Shown here: positions 49,167 to 57,544 of the stretch, piece after piece
How the letters are laid out: every line of letters begins with the position of its first letter
How positions within the stretch are numbered: the first letter of the stretch is position 1
Assembly (NCBI RefSeq): GCF_000715505.1
Contig: NZ_JHEH01000003.1
Coordinates: forward strand, 62,001 to 126,000
Direction: 5' to 3'
DNA length: 64,000 nucleotides
Origin: Thioclava dalianensis
Lineage (GTDB): Bacteria; Pseudomonadota; Alphaproteobacteria; Rhodobacterales; Rhodobacteraceae
Translations under genes and position numbers: made by a program
The notes under the pieces: model-generated
The model's input: only the letters and a program-made list of their open reading frames with translations
Told to the model about the DNA's origin: nothing
Database searches by the model: none

Positions 49167-49195
49167 TTGACAACTAAATTTAGTCGAGACAAGTT
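49167..49195 (+). promoter_or_regulatory. xylF promoter with candidate XylR operator
   Basis: TTGACA (49167-49172) is a perfect -35 box; CAAGTT (49190-49195) at 17 bases is a weak -10. Between them lies the perfect 12-base palindrome ACTAAATTTAGT (49173-49184), an ideal repressor site. A further TTTAGTT half-site occurs near the 5' end of the regulator gene (49046-49052). The remaining 199 bases between the regulator and xylF show no gene. Confidence 0.65.
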
Positions 49196-49258
49196 GAGGT
49201 GAGGTCGGCGAGTCTGCCGATTTCTTGCGCTGGGAGAGCGCATCGAGGGAGGAAACCA

Positions 49259-50278
<1,020 letters not shown>

Positions 50279-50305
50279 TCGCGCACACCGCTCGCTCAGG
50301 GAAAC

Positions 50306-50335
50306 GGCCCCCGCGCTGAGATACGCGCGGGGGCC
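50306..50335 (+). terminator. Intercistronic hairpin between xylF and xylH
   Basis: GGCCCCCGCG (50306-50315) pairs perfectly with CGCGGGGGCC (50326-50335) around a ten-base loop, 28 bases after the xylF stop. No T-run follows, so it is more likely an mRNA stabiliser or partial terminator that keeps the binding protein in excess over the permease, as in other binding-protein operons. Confidence 0.65.
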
Positions 50336-50367
50336 ACACCCACCCTACCCCTAATCCCGAGGTCACA

Positions 50368-51660
50368 ATGGCCACTGACAGTGCCTCCGACGGGCCCGCC
50401 GCCCGCAAGACGATCCTCAAAACGCTCGAATTCGACACCCGCCTTCTGGGCATGATCGGCGCCTTCGTGGTCGTCTGTCTGGTGTTCAACGTGCTGACCG
50501 ATGGGCGTTTTCTGACGCCGCGCAACATCTTTAACCTGACGATCCAGACCGTGAGCGTGGCGATCATGGCCACCGGCATGGTCTTTGTCATCGTCACCCG
50601 CCATATCGACCTGAGCGTGGGCTCGCTGCTGGCGACCTGCTCGGCGATGATGGCGATCACACAGACCCAGTTTTTGCCCGCTCTCGGGCTCGATTTTGGC
50701 AATCCGCTGATCGCCCCCATCGCGATTATTGTAGGGCTTGCGACAGGCGCGCTGATCGGCGCGTTGCATGGCTGGTTGATCGGCTATCTCTCGATCCCGG
50801 CCTTCATCGTCACATTGGGCGGCTTGCTCGTGTGGCGCAACGTGGCGTGGTATCTCACCAGCGGCCAGACCATCGGACCGCTCGACGACACGTTCCAGTT
50901 GCTGGGCGGGATCGGCGGCACGGTGGGCACGACCGGAAGCTGGATCATTGGCCTGCTGGCCGTGGCCGCCGCCTTCATCGCAATCGTTCAGGCCCGCCGC
51001 GCCAAGATCCGCCATGAATTCCCGGTCAAGCCGCTTTGGGCCGAGGGCGCGCTGATGGCGGTGTCGGCGGCGCTGATCTTTGGTTTTGTCGCCACGCTCA
51101 ACGCCTATGAGATCCCCGTGCGGGTGCTCCGTCGCAGCTTCGAGGCACGCGGCGAGACCATGCCACAGGGCTTTACCGAGGCCTATGGCGTGCCCTTCTC
51201 GGTGCTGCTGCTGATCGCGGTCGCGGTCGTGATGACACTGGTCGCGCGCCGCACCCGGCTGGGCCGCTACATCTTTGCAACCGGCGGCAACCCGGATGCG
51301 GCCGAGCTGTCGGGCATCAACACGCGGCTGCTGACGGTCAAGGTCTTTACCCTGATGGGGGTGCTCTGCGCGCTGGCCGCGCTTGTGGCCTCGGCCCGGC
51401 TGTCCTTTCACTCCAACGATATCGGCACGCTCGATGAGCTGCGCGTGATCGCTGCCGCCGTGATCGGTGGCACGGCGCTCGCAGGCGGCATCGGCACGAT
51501 CTATGGCGCGATCCTTGGCGCGCTGATCATGCAATCGCTGCAATCGGGCATGGCGATGGTGGGCGTGGACGCTCCGTTTCAGAACATCGTCGTGGGCTCG
51601 GTGCTCGTGATCGCGGTGCTGGTCGATATCATCTACCGCAAGCGGACGGGAGAACTCTGA
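50368..51660 (+). CDS. xylH: D-xylose ABC transporter, permease
   Basis: A 430-residue inner membrane permease with about ten or more hydrophobic segments of the ribose/xylose (BPD_transp_2) type. [20 protein letters not shown] and [18 protein letters not shown] are family signatures, and [20 protein letters not shown] is the loop that meets the ATPase. The stop overlaps the xylG start by one base (TGATG). It transports xylose using energy from XylG. Confidence 0.94.
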   Translation: MATDSASDGPAARKTILKTLEFDTRLLGMIGAFVVVCLVFNVLTDGRFLTPRNIFNLTIQTVSVAIMATGMVFVIVTRHIDLSVGSLLATCSAMMAITQTQFLPALGLDFGNPLIAPIAIIVGLATGALIGALHGWLIGYLSIPAFIVTLGGLLVWRNVAWYLTSGQTIGPLDDTFQLLGGIGGTVGTTGSWIIGLLAVAAAFIAIVQARRAKIRHEFPVKPLWAEGALMAVSAALIFGFVATLNAYEIPVRVLRRSFEARGETMPQGFTEAYGVPFSVLLLIAVAVVMTLVARRTRLGRYIFATGGNPDAAELSGINTRLLTVKVFTLMGVLCALAALVASARLSFHSNDIGTLDELRVIAAAVIGGTALAGGIGTIYGAILGALIMQSLQSGMAMVGVDAPFQNIVVGSVLVIAVLVDIIYRKRTGEL

Positions 51661-52421
51661 TGGCTGCAAGAACCGACACCCCCCTTGTCGAGATGCGTGA
51701 CGTCTCGGTGGCCTTTGGCGGCGTGAAGGCTGTCGATCATGTGAGCATTGATCTCTATCCCGGCGAGGTCGTGGGCCTTTTGGGCCATAACGGCGCGGGC
51801 AAATCGACTTTGATCAAATGTCTCTCAGGCGCCAACAAAATGGATACCGGCGAGATCTTGATCAATGGCGAGAAGGTCGAGATCCACAATCCCCGCGATG
51901 CACGGCGCTACAATATCGAGACGATCTACCAGACGCTGGCGCTGGCCGACAATCTCGATGCCGCCTCGAACCTGTTTCTGGGGCGCGAGCTGATCACCGC
52001 GACCGGGCTGATGGACGATTCCCGGATGGAGGCCGAGACCCGCAAGGTCATGGGCCGCCTCAACGCGAATTTCAAAAAGTTCAAATCCCCGGTCAAGGCG
52101 CTCTCGGGCGGCCAGCGGCAATCCGTGGCCATCGCCCGTGCGGTCTATTTCGACGCACGCATCCTGATCATGGACGAGCCCACCGCAGCGCTCGGGCCTG
52201 AAGAGACCCGGATGGTCGCAGAGCTGATCGAAGAGCTGAAGGCGCAGGGCATCGGCATCTTCCTCATTGAGCATGACATCCACAGCGTGATGGACCTGTG
52301 CGACCGCGCCTCGGTGATGAAGAACGGCAAGTTGGTGGGCACGGTCAATGTCGCGGATGTCACCGATGAGGACATTCTGGGCATGATCATCTTGGGCAAG
52401 ACACCCGCCCCCGCCAGTTGA
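51660..52421 (+). CDS. xylG: D-xylose ABC transporter, ATP-binding protein (single-domain)
   Basis: A 253-residue ATPase with Walker A ([17 protein letters not shown]), signature motif ([14 protein letters not shown]) and Walker B ([11 protein letters not shown]). Many sugar transporters of this group have a 500-residue protein with two ATPase domains; this one has a single domain, so it should act as a homodimer. It directly overlaps xylH and is followed by a 79-base gap and xylA. Confidence 0.9.
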   Translation: MAARTDTPLVEMRDVSVAFGGVKAVDHVSIDLYPGEVVGLLGHNGAGKSTLIKCLSGANKMDTGEILINGEKVEIHNPRDARRYNIETIYQTLALADNLDAASNLFLGRELITATGLMDDSRMEAETRKVMGRLNANFKKFKSPVKALSGGQRQSVAIARAVYFDARILIMDEPTAALGPEETRMVAELIEELKAQGIGIFLIEHDIHSVMDLCDRASVMKNGKLVGTVNVADVTDEDILGMIILGKTPAPAS

Positions 52422-52500
52422 GCATCGCCCGATAAAGCTTTGATTTCCAACGGCGCGCGACGGCGTTCAACCGCGCGCGCCCCCGTCCCCAATCCAGAGA

Positions 52501-53808
52501 ATGACCATGACCGATTTCTTCGCAGACATCCCGAAACTCGCCTTCGAGGGCCCCGAGACCGACAATGACTTCGCCTATCGCCATTACAACCCAGATGAGG
52601 TCGTGGCGGGCAAGCGGATGGAGGATCATCTGCGCTTTGCCGTGGCCTATTGGCACAGCTTTGCATGGGAAGGTGCCGATCCGTTCGGCGGGCGCACCTT
52701 TGAGCGCCCGTGGTTTGGCGAGGGCATGGATCTGGCAAAGCACAAGGCCGATGTCGCCTTCGAGATGTTCGACCGGCTGGGCGTGCCGTTCTTCTGTTTT
52801 CACGATGCCGATGTGCGCCCCGAAGGCGCGGATTTCGCTGAGACCACGCGCAATCTCGAAGAGATCGTGGAGTATTTCGCAGCCAAGATGGAGCAGACCG
52901 GCACAAAGCTTCTCTGGGGCACGGCCAATCTGTTCTCCCATCGCCGCTTCATGGCAGGCGCTGCGACCAATCCCGACCCGGAGGTCTTTGCGTGGTCCGC
53001 AGCCACGGTGAAAACCTGCATGGATGCCACCCATAAACTTGGCGGCGAGAATTACGTGCTCTGGGGTGGGCGCGAGGGCTACGAGACGCTCCTCAACACC
53101 GATCTGACGCGCGAGGCCGAACAGGCCGGGGCGTTTCTGCAGATGGTGGTCGATTACAAGCACAAGATCGGCTTCAAGGGCACGATCCTGATCGAGCCAA
53201 AACCGCAAGAGCCGACCAAGCATCAATATGACTACGATGTCGGCACGATCTACGGCTTCTTGCAGCGCTTCGGGCTAGAGGGCGAGGTGAAGCTCAATAT
53301 CGAGCAGGGCCACGCGATCCTTGCGGGCCACAGCTTTGAGCATGAGCTGGCGCTGGCAGGCTCGCTGGGGCTTCTGGGCTCCATCGACATGAACCGCAAC
53401 GATTACCAATCGGGCTGGGATACCGATCAGTTCCCCGACAGCACGCCCGAGGTTGCGCGTGCCTATTACGAGGTGATCAAGGCCGGTGGCTTCACCACGG
53501 GCGGCACGAATTTCGATGCCCGTCTGCGCCGCCAATCGCTTGATCCGCAAGACCTGATCTTGGCCCATGCGGGCGCGATGGATGTCTGTGCGCGCGGCTT
53601 CAAGGCCGCGGCCAAGCTCTTTGAAGAGGGTAAGCTGGAGGCGGCGCGTGCTGCGCGCTATGCGGGCTGGGAAGATCCGGCCAATGCCGCGATGCTGCGC
53701 TCCGATCTGGCCAGTATCGAGGCCCGTGTGCGCGACCAGAACGTCAATCCGCAGCCCCGCTCGGGACAGCAGGAACGGCTCGAAAACCTCTGGAATCGCT
53801 ACGTTTAA
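52501..53808 (+). CDS. xylA: Xylose isomerase
   Basis: A 435-residue metal-dependent isomerase converting D-xylose to D-xylulose. The metal and substrate residues lie in [27 protein letters not shown] and [20 protein letters not shown], and NHDY-like region [20 protein letters not shown]. The start may be 52501 or the in-frame ATG at 52507. The next enzyme, xylulokinase, is not in the window. Confidence 0.97.
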   Translation: MTMTDFFADIPKLAFEGPETDNDFAYRHYNPDEVVAGKRMEDHLRFAVAYWHSFAWEGADPFGGRTFERPWFGEGMDLAKHKADVAFEMFDRLGVPFFCFHDADVRPEGADFAETTRNLEEIVEYFAAKMEQTGTKLLWGTANLFSHRRFMAGAATNPDPEVFAWSAATVKTCMDATHKLGGENYVLWGGREGYETLLNTDLTREAEQAGAFLQMVVDYKHKIGFKGTILIEPKPQEPTKHQYDYDVGTIYGFLQRFGLEGEVKLNIEQGHAILAGHSFEHELALAGSLGLLGSIDMNRNDYQSGWDTDQFPDSTPEVARAYYEVIKAGGFTTGGTNFDARLRRQSLDPQDLILAHAGAMDVCARGFKAAAKLFEEGKLEAARAARYAGWEDPANAAMLRSDLASIEARVRDQNVNPQPRSGQQERLENLWNRYV

Positions 53809-53815
53809 TGCGCGC

Positions 53816-53844
53816 GCGTTCCGGCCCGGATCGGGTCGGAACGC
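53816..53844. terminator. Hairpin between xylA and the Hint-domain gene
   Basis: GCGTTCCG (53816-53823) pairs with CGGAACGC (53837-53844); the loop can form a further short stem. It lies between convergent genes and probably acts as a terminator for the xyl operon, though no T-run follows. Confidence 0.55.
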
Positions 53845-53862
53845 GGCCCCGCACTCACGGGC

Positions 53863-54849
53863 TCAACCGTCGCGTTTGCGGAAAATCGCCTCATGTCCCA
53901 GTTTTTCCAGCAGCTCCCGCGTGGCTTCGGTACCGAAATGCGGGCGGTGCTTGAGGTTGGGCAGGCGGTTGGAAATCTCGGCGCGCAGGTCTTCGGGCAA
54001 AAGCGAGAGGCTTGCGGCGCTCACCATCAGGCTCTCGACCGGAATGCCTTCGGCATAGACGATCTCGTGCCGCTCAAAAATCAGCGCGTAATAATCGACA
54101 AATCCACCCTCGCGCTGCCAGACATTTTCCTCATCGATCAGATGCTTGGCCTGCACGAGGATCTCCGAGGTCTCGCCCAGTTTCTGCGCCCCGCGACGAT
54201 AGAGAAACACCCGGTGATGGGGCGAGACGATGAGATCGCTTTGATTGCCCAACACGCCTGCAGAAATCACCACCGGCGCAAAGGAGCCCACCGCACGCAT
54301 CCGCGCACGGGCCACAAGCTGGACCGGCTGCGGACCACGATCGCGGGTCAACACCCGGTCGCCGGGCTTGAGTTGCTCAATCGGGATCTGGGCGCCGCCT
54401 GCCAGCGTGATCATCGTGCCGGTCGTGAAGGCGACGCAGACCATATCGGCCAGCCGCGCCTCGCCCGGATCGGCAGAGGCCGCGAGCAATGTGTAATCCA
54501 GCCGCGGCGCGATCGGCGAGAGCGGCAGCGCGAAAAGCGTGGCGCTCGGCTCATGGCGGATGATCAGGATGTCGACGCTATCCCCATCGGGCGCCATCAT
54601 AAGATGCCGCGCCAGAAGCGTGATCGCATCGCCGGGCGCGCCGATCTCGGAGCCCGCAGCGACAATCTGACCGCCCGCGCTGTCCCAGCCCACGGCGAGG
54701 CGCAGCGCCACAGCCTCGCGGTCCAGCTGATAGACATCCCCCGGCTCGCAATTCTCGGCCAGATCGAGAGCATCGCCCTGATTGGCCCCAGAGGTGACCC
54801 AGATATCGCGGGCGTCAAATACGTGAACGCTTTGGCTGGGGTCTTGCAA
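53863..54849 (-). CDS. Hint-domain-like protein with Ala at the catalytic Cys position
   Basis: A 328-residue protein related to the Hint protein at 35866-36927. The Hint block reads VCVAFTTGTMITLAGGAQIP, then LKPGDRVLTRDRGPQPVQLV and LIVSPHHRVFLYRRG. In the usual CFTPGT motif the nucleophile is Cys; here the aligned residue is Ala140, with a cysteine two residues earlier (Cys138). The first 135 residues lack a recognised domain. Protein splicing or autocleavage by the standard chemistry therefore seems unlikely. Its role is unknown. Confidence 0.8.
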   Translation of the reverse strand: MQDPSQSVHVFDARDIWVTSGANQGDALDLAENCEPGDVYQLDREAVALRLAVGWDSAGGQIVAAGSEIGAPGDAITLLARHLMMAPDGDSVDILIIRHEPSATLFALPLSPIAPRLDYTLLAASADPGEARLADMVCVAFTTGTMITLAGGAQIPIEQLKPGDRVLTRDRGPQPVQLVARARMRAVGSFAPVVISAGVLGNQSDLIVSPHHRVFLYRRGAQKLGETSEILVQAKHLIDEENVWQREGGFVDYYALIFERHEIVYAEGIPVESLMVSAASLSLLPEDLRAEISNRLPNLKHRPHFGTEATRELLEKLGHEAIFRKRDG

Positions 54850-55017
54850 GGAGGGCCTCCGTCGGAGCGCAAAATAGGCGCAACACAGCGACCTAACCGC
54901 CGCATAGCATAAAGGTCAAGATCTTGTGGGTAAGTGCGACACCGTTGCAAGCCGCCCACGACATGCTAGGTCTGCATCAAGGCAGCATCTGGCTGCGAGC
55001 GATCAGGGAGGAACGCA

Positions 55018-55797
55018 ATGGATTTGGGCATCAAAGGCAAGCGCGCGGTGGTCTGCGCCAGCTCCAAGGGCTTGGGACGCGGCTGCGCGGAGGCATTGGC
55101 CGAGGCAGGCGTCGATCTGGTCTTGAACGCGCGCGGCGCCGAGACGTTGGAGGCCACGGCCAAGCATATCGCCGACACCTACGGCGTGAAGGTGACCACG
55201 GTGGCCGCCGACATCACCACCGAGGCGGGGCGCGCGGAGGTTCTCAAGGCAGCGGGCGCGGTCGATATTCTCGTGAACAATGCAGGCGGCCCGCCTCCCG
55301 GCCATTGGTCGGATTGGGACCGAGAGGATTTCATCAAGGCACTCGATGCCAATATGCTCGCGCCGATCGCGATGATGCAGGCGCTGATGCCCGGCATGAT
55401 CGAGCGCGGCTGGGGCCGGATCGTCAACATCACCTCACAATCGGTGCGCGCCCCCATCGCGCAGCTCGGGCTGTCGAACTCGGCGCGCGCGGGCCTGACC
55501 GGCTTTGTCGCAGGCACCTCGCGGCAGGTGGCCCCAAAGGGCGTGCTGATCAACAACCTTCTGCCCGGCATGCATGACACCGACCGGATGGTCGCGCTCG
55601 ACAAGGCGGCATCGGAGAGCTCGGGCATCAGCGTTGAGGAGGCCAGCAAGCAGCGCCGCGGCAATATCCCGGTCGGTCATTATGGCGATCCGGGCGATTT
55701 CGGCGCTATGTGCGCGTTCCTCTGCTCGGAAAAGGCGCGTTTCATCGTGGGCCAGAACATCATGCTCGATGGCGGTCAGAACAACATCACGATCTGA
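55018..55797 (+). CDS. SDR-family oxidoreductase lacking the YxxxK dyad
   Basis: A 259-residue Rossmann-fold protein. The cofactor loop is VVCASSKGLGRGCAEALAEA and the NNAG motif is VDILVNNAGGPP. At the catalytic place the sequence reads NITSQSVRAPIAQLGLSNSARAG split over two helices: the serine is kept but the usual Tyr and Lys are Leu and Arg. The C-terminus FIVGQNIMLDGGQNNITI is typical. It may be a divergent enzyme or a non-catalytic member. Start has a GGGAGG site. Confidence 0.85.
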   Translation: MDLGIKGKRAVVCASSKGLGRGCAEALAEAGVDLVLNARGAETLEATAKHIADTYGVKVTTVAADITTEAGRAEVLKAAGAVDILVNNAGGPPPGHWSDWDREDFIKALDANMLAPIAMMQALMPGMIERGWGRIVNITSQSVRAPIAQLGLSNSARAGLTGFVAGTSRQVAPKGVLINNLLPGMHDTDRMVALDKAASESSGISVEEASKQRRGNIPVGHYGDPGDFGAMCAFLCSEKARFIVGQNIMLDGGQNNITI

Positions 55798-55809
55798 ACC
55801 ACGCAGGCC

Positions 55810-55841
55810 CCGCCCCTTGCGCGCTTGCGTGCGGGGGGCGG
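55810..55841 (+). terminator. Hairpin after the SDR gene
   Basis: CCGCCCC (55810-55816) pairs with GGGGCGG (55835-55841) over an 18-base loop, 13 bases after the SDR stop. It could reduce read-through into the ABC ATPase gene; there is no T-run. Confidence 0.35.
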
Positions 55842-55885
55842 CACTGCTATCCCGACCAAAACCCGAGTAAATTGGTCGAGTTGCT

Positions 55886-56974
55886 ATGTCTCCTGCCCCC
55901 GTCCCGCCCCGTCTTGAGGTGCGCCACCTGACCCGGCGCTTTGCGGCGCAAGCGGTGGTCGATGACATTTCCTTTGAGATCCCCGCCGGTCAGGTGACCT
56001 GCCTGCTGGGCCCCTCGGGCTGCGGCAAATCCACGACGCTGCGGATGATCGCAGGGGTCGATGTGCAAGATGCGGGCGAAATCCATGTCGATGGCACGCT
56101 GATCTGCGGTCCCGGCCTGACCGTGCCGCCCGAGCAACGCGCCATCGGCCTGATGTTTCAGGATTTCGCGCTGTTTCCGCACCTGACGGTGGCCGAGAAC
56201 GTGGCCTTCGGGCTTAGCGGCACGGCGCGCGAAAAGAACGCCCGCGTGGCGGAGCTTTTGGAGCGCGTCCATCTGAGCCGCCATCGCGGCAGCTACCCGC
56301 ATGCGCTGTCGGGCGGCGAGCAGCAGCGCGTGGCGCTGGCCCGTGCGCTTGCCCCGCGCCCCCGGATCTTGCTGATGGACGAGCCGTTCTCGGGTCTCGA
56401 TGAGCGACTGCGCGACGATATTCGCGACGAGACGCTGGCGCTGCTGAAGGAGGAAGGCACTGCCGTTTTGCTCGTCACCCACGAGCCGCATGAGGCGATG
56501 CGGATGGCCGATGAGATCTTGCTGATGCGCGCGGGCTCTATCGTCCAGCGCGGCGCGCCCTATAACCTTTATAATGCGCCAGTGGACCGCCGCGCGGCGG
56601 CATTCTTCTCGGATCTCAACGTGATCGAGAGCACGGTTGAGGGGGCGTTGGCCTCTACGCCCTTTGGCGAGTTTCTCGCGCCGGGTCATGCGGATGGCAC
56701 GCGGATCGACATCGTGATCCGACCCCAGCATCTCAAGATCGATTTCGACCGTGCAGGTCGTGGCCCCAACCCGACCCAGGAAGAGGGCACGCCCGCACGC
56801 GGGATCGTCACCCGCGCGCGCTATCTGGGCCGCGAAAGTCTGGTCGAGTTCCGGCTTGAGACCGGTCAGGTGCTCAAGGCCTCGGTCCCAAATGTCTTTT
56901 TGCCCAAGGCGGGCACGCCGATGTGGCTGATGATCCGCCGGGACCGCTGTTTCGTCTTTCCCGCGCAGGGCTGA
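55886..56974 (+). CDS. ABC transporter ATP-binding protein, FbpC/PotA-like, orphan
   Basis: A 362-residue ATPase with Walker A (LGPSGCGKSTTLRMIAGVD), Q-loop (GLMFQDFALFPHLTV), signature (ALSGGEQQRVALARALAP) and Walker B (RILLMDEPFSGLD), and a C-terminal regulatory TOBE-like domain from about residue 240. It resembles iron(III) and similar importer ATPases. No permease or binding protein gene is adjacent, so the partner must lie elsewhere. It converges on soxG with an 18-base gap. Confidence 0.88.
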   Translation: MSPAPVPPRLEVRHLTRRFAAQAVVDDISFEIPAGQVTCLLGPSGCGKSTTLRMIAGVDVQDAGEIHVDGTLICGPGLTVPPEQRAIGLMFQDFALFPHLTVAENVAFGLSGTAREKNARVAELLERVHLSRHRGSYPHALSGGEQQRVALARALAPRPRILLMDEPFSGLDERLRDDIRDETLALLKEEGTAVLLVTHEPHEAMRMADEILLMRAGSIVQRGAPYNLYNAPVDRRAAAFFSDLNVIESTVEGALASTPFGEFLAPGHADGTRIDIVIRPQHLKIDFDRAGRGPNPTQEEGTPARGIVTRARYLGRESLVEFRLETGQVLKASVPNVFLPKAGTPMWLMIRRDRCFVFPAQG

Positions 56975-56992
56975 GCGAGAGCCCCCGCGCGT

Positions 56993-57544
56993 TCAGAACA
57001 GCTCCGATCCCGGGCGCGCGCTGACCTCAAGCAGCCCCATCACGTAAGCTGCGACCGAGCGGAAACAGATCACCGAGATCTCCTCCCGCCCCGAGCGCCA
57101 GAAGGCAGCCGGCACCTGAGCAAAGCGCGTGCGACGCATCTCGCCTGCGGGCAGCTGTTGGATATCGGCGGGCGAGAGTTTCATCATCACCTCATCGGCC
57201 CGTGCCCCGCGCACATGCATAAGCGCGCGCGCATCCGAGACATTGACCACAAGCGCATGGGTCTTGGCGAGTGCTGCCTCAAGCGCGCCGGTATGCGCCG
57301 GTGCTTGGTCATGAGGGCAGATCAACAGCAGCTCATCGGGGCTCATCCAAGCAAGCACCAATCCGCCCGCCTCAGTGATCCCGCGTTTTGGCGGCAGCGA
57401 TAGCCCGAGATCTTTCAAGGCTTTGACGAGCGGTTTTGAGGCCTGATCGCTGCGGATCGTGATCATGCCAACCAGCCCCGCTTCCGAGACGGTGACAAAC
57501 CCTTCATGGCGTTCGCTGTTCAGCGCGCTGACGGCGTTAGACAT
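56993..57544 (-). CDS. soxG: Sarcosine oxidase gamma subunit
   Basis: A 183-residue subunit of heterotetrameric sarcosine oxidase. LLLICPHDQAPAHTGALEAA, ARALMHVRGARADEVMMKLS and FRSVAAYVMGLLEVSARPGS match the family. It overlaps the 3' end of soxA by eight bases and is the last gene of the operon. The start 57544 (MSNAVSALNSERHEGF) is by family. The subunit has no known cofactor. Confidence 0.9.
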   Translation of the reverse strand: MSNAVSALNSERHEGFVTVSEAGLVGMITIRSDQASKPLVKALKDLGLSLPPKRGITEAGGLVLAWMSPDELLLICPHDQAPAHTGALEAALAKTHALVVNVSDARALMHVRGARADEVMMKLSPADIQQLPAGEMRRTRFAQVPAAFWRSGREEISVICFRSVAAYVMGLLEVSARPGSELF

